In this document: positions 11,121 through 21,618 of the stretch, piece after piece | Layout: each line of letters begins with the position of its first letter | Numbering within the stretch: position 1 is the stretch's first letter | Source of the DNA: Isoetes taiwanensis | Lineage: Eukaryota; Streptophyta; Lycopodiopsida; Isoetales; Isoetaceae | Assembly (NCBI GenBank): GCA_021234155.1 | Contig: JAJEKV010000214.1 | Span: 122,001 to 186,000 of the forward strand | Reading direction: 5' to 3' | DNA length: 64,000 nucleotides | Program-made: the position numbers and the translations under genes | Notes under the pieces: generated by a model | What the model was told of the DNA's origin: nothing | Seen by the model: only the letters and a program-made list of their open reading frames with translations | Databases searched by the model: none

Positions 11121-12980
11121 TTAGCCCTTCCCATTATAGGCATCTAATATTCTTTCTATTGGAGTGCGTTTGTCACCTTTTGTAACTTGCACCTTCTCAG
11201 CAACTACTTTGGGAATAGGTTTGATTGCTTTCTTCTTTTTTTGCTGGCTGCCAAAGACGCTTCCTTGGAATTTTGTATTCTTTGTTGCATCCTCTTGAAC
11301 TTCTCTTCCATCCTCGATCGGCTTCTTTGTCTTGCTCATCCACCTGGTAATTACATTTGTGGCATGCGCAATTGTGACCACCAATTTGTCCCGACTCCTG
11401 GCTGATCCACAAACTGTGGAGTTGTGCGTTCCCGGCGATTCGATGTGAATATCTCGAGTTGGAGTTACAGGATGGGAAGAATAGTCTGGCGAGGTTCAAG
11501 GCTAGTTTCCTTGATATTGATTGTAGCTCTTCTCAACACGCTCTTAATTCCCAAAGAAGCTCCTTCCCTCGAAGAACTTGGAATATTTTCTAAAATACCT
11601 TCATATGCACGGTCGGGAATCACAAAGCATCTTCATTCACATCATCAAATTCACCAAATTCATCTAAATCCACATAGTCATCATGTTTCCTTTTTGTTGG
11701 TAACTTTTCCGCAAATAACATGACCAAAACTTTTCAACAAAAGCAATTTTCACAAAATAAAGCAAAGCAAATAAATAATACTTACTTTCTTAGATGATTC
11801 TTTTTTTTGTTCTTCTTTTTCTTCTCCTTCATTTGCATTGGTCTCTAAGCCAAGTTCTTCAAAGAATTTCATTGGGACATCCATAGAACAATCCAGGCAT
11901 TTTTTATTCTCTACAAGAAGCAGGCTGCAAATTAAATGATAAGCATGTTGGCATGGTAGCACTGCACTAATCTTGTAGTCATCTTGGAAAGCTAATCCAC
12001 ATGCAGAACATGGTATTTCATAACACAATGGCAACTCCGCTTTGCAATAACTTGAACCGAATGGGAGGCATTTACACTACTCAAGTTATAGCAATTAGCC
12101 CTGTAATTCTTCCATTTGAGCAGGTCCCTTTCTAGCACTCCATGTAATGCTTCCAATTCATTCTTCTTCTCAACTTGATGATCATCCACCTTTTCAATAA
12201 GGCTCTCTAATTTCCCGCAATAGAATTTCTCCTCGCATCAAGTCCCGCATCAAGTCCTCAATTCTTTTCTTATCGAATCGGACTTTTCTACTTTGGATTC
12301 CAAAAAATTGATCTCGACACGCAACTTTGCTTATGTCTTCTCTGCTTGTTTCCGATCCCGGCAATATCTCTCTCATTCACATGTCCATTTTAGGGTGATC
12401 TTGCTTGCAATGTCTGCCGGATCTTTCTTGCACAATTCAAATTCACCCTCCAACCTATTCACTTCTTCATCCAAGACCCTAACATTAAACATTAAGCTAC
12501 CTCTTGTTTAGCAAAGGGCGAAGACTTGCACGAGAGTAAACACATTGCATTACTTGGCTTCAATGGTGTGGGATTTGGTGTGGTTCTTCTTCGTGCTTGC
12601 TGAGAAATTTGTTTTGACCCGGAATGTTTTGGTTCGAGCTTAACTAGCTTCCTTGGGTACCTGTCAACTTGTTCTTTAAATGAAACCCAGTTTATCTTGT
12701 GTTCGTCCGGGTTAAGAGCTGCTCGACTACAATTCTCCCAAGTAAATGCAAAGGCAAATTTCTTCCTGAGCTCATTGTTCGCCAGACCATGAGGATAAAG
12801 CTCTGAGATAAGAAAATCTAGCAGTTCTTTTAAATGAGGCTTCACATAAAATTTCTTAATTTTACCGTCAGTGAAGCCATGATTCCAGACTGATTCCCAA
12901 TCCTCGTCAGTAATTTGATCCTCCAACCATTTAATCCATTTCTGCGGTACCATTCCTTCGTCAGAAAGCTTCATCGCCAT
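11121..12980 (-). CDS. Coiled-coil RING-H2 protein carried by the transposon
   Basis: The start is ATGGCGATG at 12980, followed by an uninterrupted 162-residue stretch (MAMKLSDEGMVPQKW...) rich in charged and aromatic residues and matching no family I know. Leftward come helical heptad-like segments (VLDEEVNRLEGEFELCKK; FLESKVEKSDSIRKEL; KKNELEALHGVLERDLLKW), broken by frame changes. The RING-H2 finger is at about 12010-11880: CSACG, 14 residues, LPCQHAYHLIC, nine residues, CLDC, fitting C-x2-C-x15-C-x-H-x2-H-x2-C-x9-C-x2-C. An acidic/lysine tail (EGEEKEEQKKESSKK) and a basic C terminus (QQKKKKAIKP) follow. The family suggests an E3 ubiquitin ligase. Its link to transposition is inference. 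The HAD gene follows on the same strand about 220 bp downstream. Confidence 0.65.
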
Positions 12981-13099
12981 CGCCAGAGGTAGTTATGGCG
13001 CCAAAATTCTGATTCCGGAGCTAACCGAAATGTGAACCGAAAAAGTTTGCTTTTGCTTTGCTTTTTGCTTTGCTTTTTCGCGTTTTTTTGTACCCGACT

Positions 13100-13119
13100 A
13101 GTGATTTTATACCCTATAG
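13100..13119 (-). repeat. Right inverted repeat and target duplication
   Basis: AGTGATTTTATACC (13100-13113) is the exact reverse complement of the left end, followed by CTATAG (13114-13119). Subterminal TTTGCTTT-type repeats lie at 13047-13080. Confidence 0.9.
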
Positions 13120-15960
13120 CTGCTCAAGGTGCTTTGATTAGAAAATGAAAGCTTTAAAAAGCTTAGTGAATTGTTGCAAGATCTGGAGCCGATTTTACAG
13201 AAGCTACAAAAGGAGGATATCACCAGGGATTCTCTGTATAAACTCAAAATTGAATTTTTCTGTTCTGAAGAGTTCTAGATTTGAGCTTGATTGATTGCAT
13301 GTAAGTTTTGCAAGGACCTACGAAAAAGTGCCATACTTTGCTCTAAAACATTCAGGTTTTATATTTATTTAACGTCTGCAAATTTGATTCGTGAAACATG
13401 TGAATTGCCTGAATCAGAGAATTTGCTTTGCAGAAAGTCCAATTGTTTAGTTGTGATTTTTATTTCCATGTGCAGGAACTGGGCTCAGGCAATTCTGGCA
13501 TCTTGGCTCTCAAGGCTGATTTTTATCTCTTAGAAACAGGTATGAAAACCAATCTGGAGCAAAGGATATTTGTTATTTTTAGTGGTTAATAAGATCTTCA
13601 TGATGACATGTAAGAAAGATTCATAAGGAAGCAATGTTAGGAACATATAGGCTAGAGATACATGCATGCATGGATGCTGGAATGAAGTATGCAAGCATGG
13701 GAGGTGGCTACATGCTTTTCCCATAGTAAAGATTGTTTCAGAGAACCAAGACAATAGACCAAATATTAGAGTTCAGAATGCCTATCTAAACATTCTCAGC
13801 GATTATGAATGCCTTTTATTTCCATCTGACAGGCTGTGGCCAAGCTTCCTATCGACAAGTGCACAAAGACTTGAAGGTAATACGTGGGTTCTATATTTTG
13901 ATCATGCTCTATAATCCAATGTGGCCACTGGATGCACTAGACAATTCTTCTGCATATACTAATAGCTTCTTTTGCAGATTGTATGTTAAATAAATAGATT
14001 GTCTGGCAGCTATTGGTGCCTGGTTATGGCAGACTGAACTTGCATACGAAAGAATCCGTCACCGCAACATAATGCCTAGAAGCTTTGTTAGGGTAAGTTT
14101 TTCTAATTCGGATATTGTATTTTCGGTTATTGAACATTTGCAATATCATGAGTTTCAACCTCGAAATATTCTTGCATAGATTTGTTCCACGGTTGTATAG
14201 AGAAGGGTGCTTTAGATATCTTAAGCATTTGACCAAGTTCAATTTATGAATTTTGGATCTCTTTGTTGTAGAGCCCAGGTTTCACTGATGAACAATCTGT
14301 GGTCCTTACATTTTTATGTTATTACGGTCTGGTCTTTACATTTTTATGTGATTATGATCTAATAGAATAAGCAACAGGGCCGAATCATTTTTTGTCTGTT
14401 GCAGCTATAGAGAGCTTTAGGAAAATGTTTCATATGGCCTTTGTCTTCTTGACAGCGCTTTGTGAAGTTGCTCAGACATTCTTGTGCGTATTTTGCTGGA
14501 TGTAAAACCTCCTGACTTAATCTCCTCAAATCTGTCTTTCACAAAACAGGTCAGATGATTTAAAGAAGTTGGAGATGAGTTTTAGCCTACAAGGACATTT
14601 CGGATGTGAAGCTACAAGGATCAGACATGGACATTTCAAGGTATATATGGTTATGTGATGCATTTGTTTGAGATGTTCTTTATACAACAGGGTCGTTTAC
14701 AGCTCATAAAATCAAGACATTCTTTACTGCAATTTTATTTTATAATCCTCAAGAGCATAACGAGCGTACATGTTGAAGCGCCCACATAGTCTAAGAATTT
14801 GGATGTATTTTAATATAAACATTTGAAGATTCTTAACTTGGCTATATGAGATGGATCTAAGGTTCTTTATTTGAATTCAACTACTTGCATCTCTTCCATT
14901 TTATTACTAGGGGGCCTAATGATAGATTACATGTTTTTTAATAAAGCATTAAGCATGCAAGGAGAGATAAGCCTCTTTTGTGTGACCCTTTTGGACGTGC
15001 AGGTCTGTGATTGATTTTCATTTTTTTACCTAGACAGCCATATGACAGACCACAAGTCTTTTAAAGGTACTTTTTGTTTGTGTTGAAGCATTAAGTATTG
15101 AAAGTAAAATAAGCAAACCTCTTCCGTGTGGCCCTTTTGGATGTGCAGGTTTGTATTGAAAAGAGCATAGCATACCATCTACTTAAAGACGACCTTATAG
15201 ATCAAGGCCATTCAATTGAAAGGTCTCCATCAGGTATGAGACACCACTTTCTTAATTTTCATATATTCTATTATCTGTGGAAAAACTGTTGGACACAGTT
15301 GTGTTCTTTTTTTCTTTGTTCTTTGGAGCTCTGTTTGTCATAATTGCATTGGTTGTGTTTAATTCAAGAAGTTGGATGCTCTTGCAAAATTGGAGAAGAT
15401 AGGGAGTCATGAGTAATGCGACCATTGGATATTCCTTTTGCTGCATTTGCAAATTCAGAAGAGCACAAGATAAGAAGCATCAGCAAACAAATAATATTAT
15501 AGTTGTCCCCTTTTTTTGTTGTACATGAGCTGTTCTAGAGCTTCCTTTTAACGACGTCTAAGAACTTTTCATGTGCCTTGGCAGCAATGTGAGTTCATTC
15601 ATGCCATCACATTGCTGATGAATTTCATTGCCGCAGTCTGTGGTGAAGGATTATAAGAATGGTACACCATGTGAGTTTTTACTTGCAAGCCACAAGTGTC
15701 ACTGCATTGGGCATTTGCTTTGATATTTGAAATTGTCACCACAAAGCAAGTGTTGGAAACGTGGCATATACTAGAGAAGTTTTCTGCGACAATTGATGGG
15801 GTATGGATATCTCCGATGTATACAAGTCAATTCTTATTGTGGCAGATGTTAGATATCTTTCCATATTGCCAATTTTTCCTTAATAGTATTAGTTTGTGGT
15901 TTACAAAGGTCATTATCATTGCGGCGATGTTAGATGTCTTTTCATAACGGCAATATGATA
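13120..15960 (+). pseudogene. Spliced gene-like exons, copy A, product unknown
   Basis: A series of short open segments sits between good splice sites. The first exon (5716-5734 plus 13120 onward, split by the transposon) gives VLEIAIAAQGALIRK and FKKLSELLQDLEPILQKL, a helical stretch faintly like RPW8/HeLo four-helix domains. Others are 13476-13539 (ELGSGNSGILALKADFYLLE), 13833-13876 (CGQASYRQVHKDLK), 14010-14092 (ELAYERIRHRNIMP), 14550-14640 (DDLKKLEMSFSLQGHFG) and 15149-15233 (VCIEKSIAYHLLKDDL). HKDLK and HRNI recall protein-kinase motifs, but order and splice phases do not fit a kinase cleanly. It is probably a captured or decaying gene. About 15240-16020 shows no further convincing exon. 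Confidence 0.35.
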
Positions 15961-16019
15961 ACAAGATTCATTCTATTTGGTGGTTGGACCGATATTCTCA
16001 TGCACTATTAAACCTGTAT

Positions 16020-17029
16020 GAAGAGGGTGACAGGAAGAAATAGGTGGGTAGGTGGTTACCTTTCGAACATGTGCATTGTGATACAAAATAGGGCAATCTG
16101 TTGCACAATGAATGACATGCAAATAAATCTTGAGGTTGATCTTAACCACGAAATAACCTTGAATCTATGTAATGACCATAAAAAATGTCTGTGTCAACAT
16201 TTTAAAAAAATATAAAAGGCCAATCCACACAGGATATTTTTGAAAAGCTATGATATCCATTTATTGGATGAAATGCTCTGCAGCCCCGTATTCTCGACAT
16301 CTTTTTACTCAACAATTGTACAAGTGGGCAGTCATAGTTGGAAGTGATAGCTTACCATGCTTCAGATTGTTTCAGTTCGTGAAAAATATTTTGGAAGTGA
16401 TAGCTAATAGAATAGTTTGTGACACTAAAGGGACTCCATTAATGGAGATGCGCCCTTAATTATTGTTTGACATTTGCATGGCATAGCTCATTGAATCTTT
16501 GATTGATGCTAAACACTGACATGATGCATATAAAAACTATTGTAAGCTTAAATTAATAGACAAAGTACTCAGTTGTCACATAAACAAACTCAACTCAATG
16601 TCTATCTTAGGAACTTGAGATGCTTATGATACCATGAACACTGTTAAAAAATACATACCTATTTGCTCATGGTACTTCATGAACATTGACAAAAAAAAAT
16701 ACACACAATTGCTAGGTCTTATCGTTTACATATAACCATCATTCAATTAAATTGGGATTATGTCTTAATTTTGGGACAAATTTTATATTGCATGTTTTTA
16801 GTAGCATATTCAAATTCACACATTTCACCTCAAAATTATGAAAACGTAATATCATGTTATTTACAAAATAGTCAATATTTCACAATATAGCACCATATCA
16901 TAAAAACGTGATAACAAAAATTTACATAGTTATTCAACTTTCTTCAAGCACCCCCAATGATATCATAGCCTTCTTCCTGACATCCTGAGGTATTGTAATT
17001 CTCGCATTTCTAATTTTGGAATAGTGTTT
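16020..17029. other. AT-rich stretch without genes
   Basis: No coding content was recognised. The segment 16450-17000 is almost base-for-base identical to 38770-39330 in copy B, making it the best stretch for measuring true divergence between the copies. It probably includes the 3' flank of the DUF7869-type gene. Confidence 0.6.
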
Positions 17030-18252
17030 GGAGTCCATGAGTACAAAACACTTTCATAGTCTAGCCAAAGATCAGGATCACCTGGTTTTCTCCCCCATCT
17101 CTTTGTTCAACAATCGAGTACCTTTCTTTATCCCAGACGTTGGTCAACCGATGCCTTTGGACACCACCATTCCACCCCACATGGTTGAAGTTAATATTAC
17201 CTTCTTCTTTGCAAATATCAAAGATAGTGAACCCCAACCCACCTTTGGATATGTATCTAAATCACTGGCTTTACTACCACAAATTGGTGGCATTCCAAGT
17301 CGGTGGAAGGTTCATAAGCATCCATGCCTAGAAACTTTGGCCTATTGTTCTTAGGACCAACATAGTGTTTTGTCGAGGAAGGAGGAGGAGCATATTGCTT
17401 TGCGAATGCTACTTACGGTGTCATCAACATCCTCAAGACTGCTAAGGTCTTGACCTAGTTTTAGGCAACCACCCTTCTTTCAATTCATCCGAGGATGTGT
17501 CTATCTCCCCAACGGGTTAATCACCTTCTTCCAAAGAAGCCACCAAGGCACCGGTTGGTGTCATCTGGATTGGTTTTCCAATGCTTTATATAGTCCCGGA
17601 TTCCTTCCTTAGTCAATCCCAATTGCTTCACTTCTTGATGAGGGTTTTAGAGCTTTTGGTTGACCTGGAGGTATCATAGGCTTGCCATTCTCATCTCTAC
17701 GCCATATTTCCTCCCCTCCTCTCCACTCATCCTCTGAAGGTTTCATCTTCCATTGGAAGATTGGAATCCCATCTCTCACCGAAAAAGTGAACTGCAGAGG
17801 CCTAGAATGACCTTCAAGATCTAATGTATAACCATCCACAAAGCTCTTCCAATCGGGCACTTCTTCTATGAGAGAAGCTATAGGGTTTGAAGTAGTGCAT
17901 TCATGCAAGATTTCCATTAGCCTAGGAAAGTTGGTCCTTTGTCTCACGCTTGAAGATACAACTATATTTGCCAAATAATGCATCCACATCCTCATGGGTA
18001 TGCCCGGGCATAAGAAATCCTAAATTAACTCTTTCAAATATCCCCACAGCTGTTAAGTAGGATAGGAAAGAAAACATCCACCTATTCTTATTTTGGCCAG
18101 CACAATTATCAAGTTGCAAGAGAAACCTTTTGGGTAGATCTTGAGGTCTAGCACGTGAAGTTGAAGCTCCAACATGTTCATTAGACCCATGCTTCCTAAA
18201 CCTTGCCTTGCTGAACTTTTCAATATTGTTAGGGTTTCCATCTAACAATGCT
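17030..18252 (-). pseudogene. DUF7869-type transposon protein, C-terminal half (copy A)
   Basis: Minus-strand reading from 18246 gives LLDGNPNNIEKF, PKRFLLQLDNCAGQNKNRW, FSFLSYLTAVGIFERVNLGF, LMPGHTHEDVDALFG, then PRLMEILHECTTSNP, VPDWKSFVDGYT and IRDYIKHWKTNPDDTN. The LDNC..NKNR .. GHTHEDVD signature is that of the DUF7869 family, large uncharacterised RNase H-fold-like proteins of eukaryotic transposons. The last part (17030-17350, PKFLGMDAY) is the C-terminal domain. The N-terminal half is missing here: the frame stops exactly where element E1 begins (AATGCT, 18247-18252). One frameshift near 17940 (at 'ctcacgctt') is absent from copy B, where 'ctgcccgcc' is found instead. Confidence 0.75.
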
Positions 18253-18283
18253 ATGGTTCTCTTCTTATATAGAAGAGAACCAT
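18253..18283 (+). promoter_or_regulatory. E-family 5' terminal hairpin with TATA-like loop
   Basis: ATGGTTCTCTTCT (18253-18265) and AGAAGAGAACCAT (18271-18283) are exact reverse complements around TATAT. The TATATA core also looks like a TATA box, so the hairpin may be both element end and promoter. The same 31 bases occur at 40574-40604 and 54474-54504. Confidence 0.7.
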
Positions 18284-19466
18284 CATTCTGGGGAAAGGGA
18301 CGTCTGTTTTGGCGTCACGCTATTTTGGACATAGGAGTCATCTTTAGCCTGAGTTTTCTTTGGCACGTGATTTCTTTAGCTCTGTCTGCTATATATCCCT
18401 GTAGCTTCCAAGCAATTCTCATCGGCATTTCCTTTGAGCTGAATTCTTCTTGTTCGGTGTTTCCCTATAGCTTATTCTTTCGATCAGTCTTTGCTCTCGA
18501 CCGCTCCGGATGGATTGGGCTCGAAATTGCCAGCTCTTTTATAGATCACGGTATTCTTAGGTCAGATCCTTAAGACCAATGGGCATTTATGCTTCTTGGC
18601 TTGTTCTCTCTAATTTGTTCGGTGCTAATCAATTGCGGGTTATGTTACGAGCCTTTACGCTCCACTTTTTACATTTATCTGCTCTACCTTTTTACGCTTA
18701 GCCACGGTCTTACGCTCTGTCGATAAATGCTCTATCCTCGATTTACGCCATGATAGTCTATTATCGCCCCGTCGTTCTAATTCACCTCGTTCTATCCTTT
18801 TCGATTTATCCGCTCTGTTTCACCATGAGTCGATTGCCTTATCTGCGGTTTAGATTAATTTCATCCCTGTTCTATCCTTTCCGATTTTATCTGCTCTGTT
18901 TCTGATCGCCTTATGCCGGTTTAGGTCTGTTCATCCGCTCTGATTGTGGGATTCCGCATACTTTTTGCCAAGATCATGGTTCCGGTTGCTCTCTCACCTC
19001 CTTTGGGATCTGGCTCAGGGGTTCTTGTCTTGTGTCCTTCCCAGCACGTGTTCCTTCCCTTCTCATATCTCTGGAACCCCAGCCGAATTTCTTCGGGGCC
19101 GAAGTCCCTGGTTTGGGCGTTCCCTGCTCCAATCAGCCGCCGGATCTGGCCCTGCCACTTTTTTGCCGGGGGATACCGGGGCAGAGTATCCCGAAGAAGT
19201 CGGGTGGTCCCGGGTTCCCGGGTCCCGGTATCCCATTCCCCTCTCCCTCCCTTTGTTCGTGTTTTCTTTTTCCTCTTGGTCCTAGGTTTCAGTTTGTTTT
19301 TGCTTTAGTTAATAGTTTTTGTTTATGTTGTGTGGTTATTTGGGTTATAAGGTAGTGGATGTTGGTTTTCGAGGTTCGATGGTGTGTATGTGTTGTTATG
19401 TATGGTTTGTTTTGTTTCTAAGTTAGGTGTATGATCTCATGAACTTTTGCATGCGCATTCATATTT

Positions 19467-19507
<41 letters not shown>

Positions 19508-21618
19508 CTTTTTCTACGAATTACCTATGGCTATACGTATATGATCATATTAATGCATTAAGCTTTTTTGAACATCTAATTCTCTCATCACTTGTCTCTT
19601 TATTGAATTTGTTATTCGAAAGTACCTTGCCCTTTTTGCATAATGTAGTTTTCTTACGCCTATATGTGGACTATTGCCATTTTGATCTATATCTCATGGA
19701 GGCGTGGGATTTTTGCCTAGATAGGGTCGGGTTTTGGGATTTGTTTGATTCTTTTTCTCCTTTGCCTTGGTTGTCGATGGTGTGTTTCTTTTGTTGGTTT
19801 TGTTGTGTCTTTTCCTTCCTATGTTGGTTCCAATATTTTTGGTACTTGTTCATATGGTTCTCACCCCCTTTTCTTCTTTTCGGTGACCATGTGTGTTCAA
19901 TCTACTCTCGAGCTTTCTCTGCTGACCACCCTCTCCTTTTGCCCGTCATACCGCCAAATGTCCCCTGTTAAAGTCGACCCAAGACTTTTTCCTACCTTTT
20001 TAGTTTGAGGGCCATGACCCTAATCTTTGCATTGTGTTCATACTAATTAGAATGTTGAATTTAGAGTGCGACATCCTCTTGGTTACATGACTTCATATTA
20101 TGCAAAAAGTCGGTGTTATAAAAAGTCACGGTTCAAATAGATTTTGGAACTTTATGATTACATATTGTTAGAGAATCATTTGGTTGTGTAGGTGGTTTGT
20201 TGTCATAGAGGCTAGAGTTGAAAACCTCATCAAAGCGGTCTCACGACTTCTATCTCGTGTAACCATCCTCGGAAAGCAATGGGAAAGGTTTGTGAAAGCT
20301 TTTTTTTTCTTGTTTGCCTCACCAAAAGCATAAGATTGCCTTTGCGTGCCTCATCATGCATCCGTATGGTATCTAAATCATATGCAAAAGCTAAAGATTG
20401 CCTTGCGTGCCTCATCATGCATCAGTATAGTATCTGGATCATTTGCCTTGCTTATTTGTCTTGTTCTTGCTTCTACAAGGTTTATATTTCATATATGTGC
20501 AAGTTTTTTGTTTCTAGTTCCGGTTCAAAGTGGTTTGTGCGGATTTCACATCCTTAAAGCGTGATGTAGTGTTGGATCATCGCCAAAAGTTTTTTCTCAC
20601 TCTGTTTGTCTTGTTCTTAGCCTTTATAAGATTTTCTTTCAGTCGAAAAGTTTCTTGGCTTGAATGTGCTAGGGCCTCGGTCAAGTTATGCTTCTTTTCT
20701 TGTCGGTTGATGCATGGGGGGTTGGTTATGTTGAGGTCTTAAAAGGATGAATTACGAGGTCTTAAGAGGATGTTAAAGGGATGAATACGAGGTCTTAAAA
20801 CGGATGGTTACAATAGTTTCTATGTTGAGTTTGATTACTTTCGTCCTTGCCTCCACTTTTTTATATTATAATAAGGGACCCTTGTGCATAATATTACTAC
20901 ACATTAATAACCACAAGTCTTGGTGCATAGCATTCATAACAAAGCGGTCTGGTGCATAGGTTGGTTTTGCCTAGGTTGAGTCTGGTCCGTCTCATCGATG
21001 CCTCCTATTTCCCTTGTTGTTTTGTTGCCCATGGTGCCCTTTTATTTTATTTTCGTTATCAACGATTAAACCTCCTTTGTTATAAACATTATAATCAGGG
21101 GTCCTTGTGCATAATATTATTAAATATTAATAACAAGAAGTCCTCGTGCTTATTATTAGCCATTCTAACACCAAGGTCTTGGTGCATAGGTTGGTTGTGC
21201 TTGGGTCCATTGTGCCCTATCCCCCAAAGAGCATTTTCTTGTTTGTGTTGTTTTTTTACGTGGGTTTGCCTTGGATGTGCTTGAGCTTGGAGTCTAGAGT
21301 CGGTCCTTGTTTGCCGTTGCTTTCTTGGTTTGTGCGGTTCTTGCATGAGTCGTGTTAGGAATGGTATCGCTTTCTTTGTTCTTTCTTTCGGCTTTTTGGG
21401 TTGGTGGGTTTATGGTGTCCATCCTCCTTTGTCTCTATTTTTTAGTATCTAGATTAACCATCTTACGTGTCAAATCCTTTTTTTTGCTTTCTTACTTGCG
21501 TGTATTTGTAGGTGTATAAATTTAGGTTATTGCTCATTTTTGCAGAGTCGTGCGGTTCTTTTTCTTGGGCCGGTTTGCATTGAGCTTTGTATAATTATGG
21601 TGGTGGTATGTTTCCTTG
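18253..21618 (+). mobile_element. E1 element, 5' part (copy A)
   Basis: E1 starts at a 31-nt hairpin (18253-18283) immediately after AATGCT and runs as T/C-rich DNA to 21618, where a GC-rich tandem repeat takes over. The plus strand shows long but composition-driven open frames with no recognisable protein. Internal duplications include a 62-bp tandem (about 20334-20455), three copies of 'acgaggtctta' (20732-20806), a roughly 200-bp duplication around 'ccttgtgcataatatta' (20880-21000 and 21090-21210), and a 34-base T run at 19468-19501. The same segment occurs in copy B (40574-43934), where the element continues. Confidence 0.65.

Larger units (their letters stand above)
5735..13113 (+). mobile_element. 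7379-bp DNA transposon with three genes
   Basis: Terminal inverted repeats GGTATAAAATCACT (5735-5748; reverse complement 13100-13113) are flanked by CTATAG on both sides (5729-5734, 13114-13119). Copy B carries a single CTATAG (35303-35308) at the same place, a clean empty site. The element encodes a DDE-type transposase (plus strand), and an FCP1/NIF-like HAD protein and a coiled-coil RING-H2 protein (minus strand). TTTGCTTT-rich tracts lie near both ends (5787-5822; 13047-13080) and in the 8.5-9.1 kb repeat, and could be transposase-binding repeats. A 6-bp duplication is unusual. From memory, IS3EU and Dada are superfamilies with about this length, but I cannot place the element. Confidence 0.9.
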
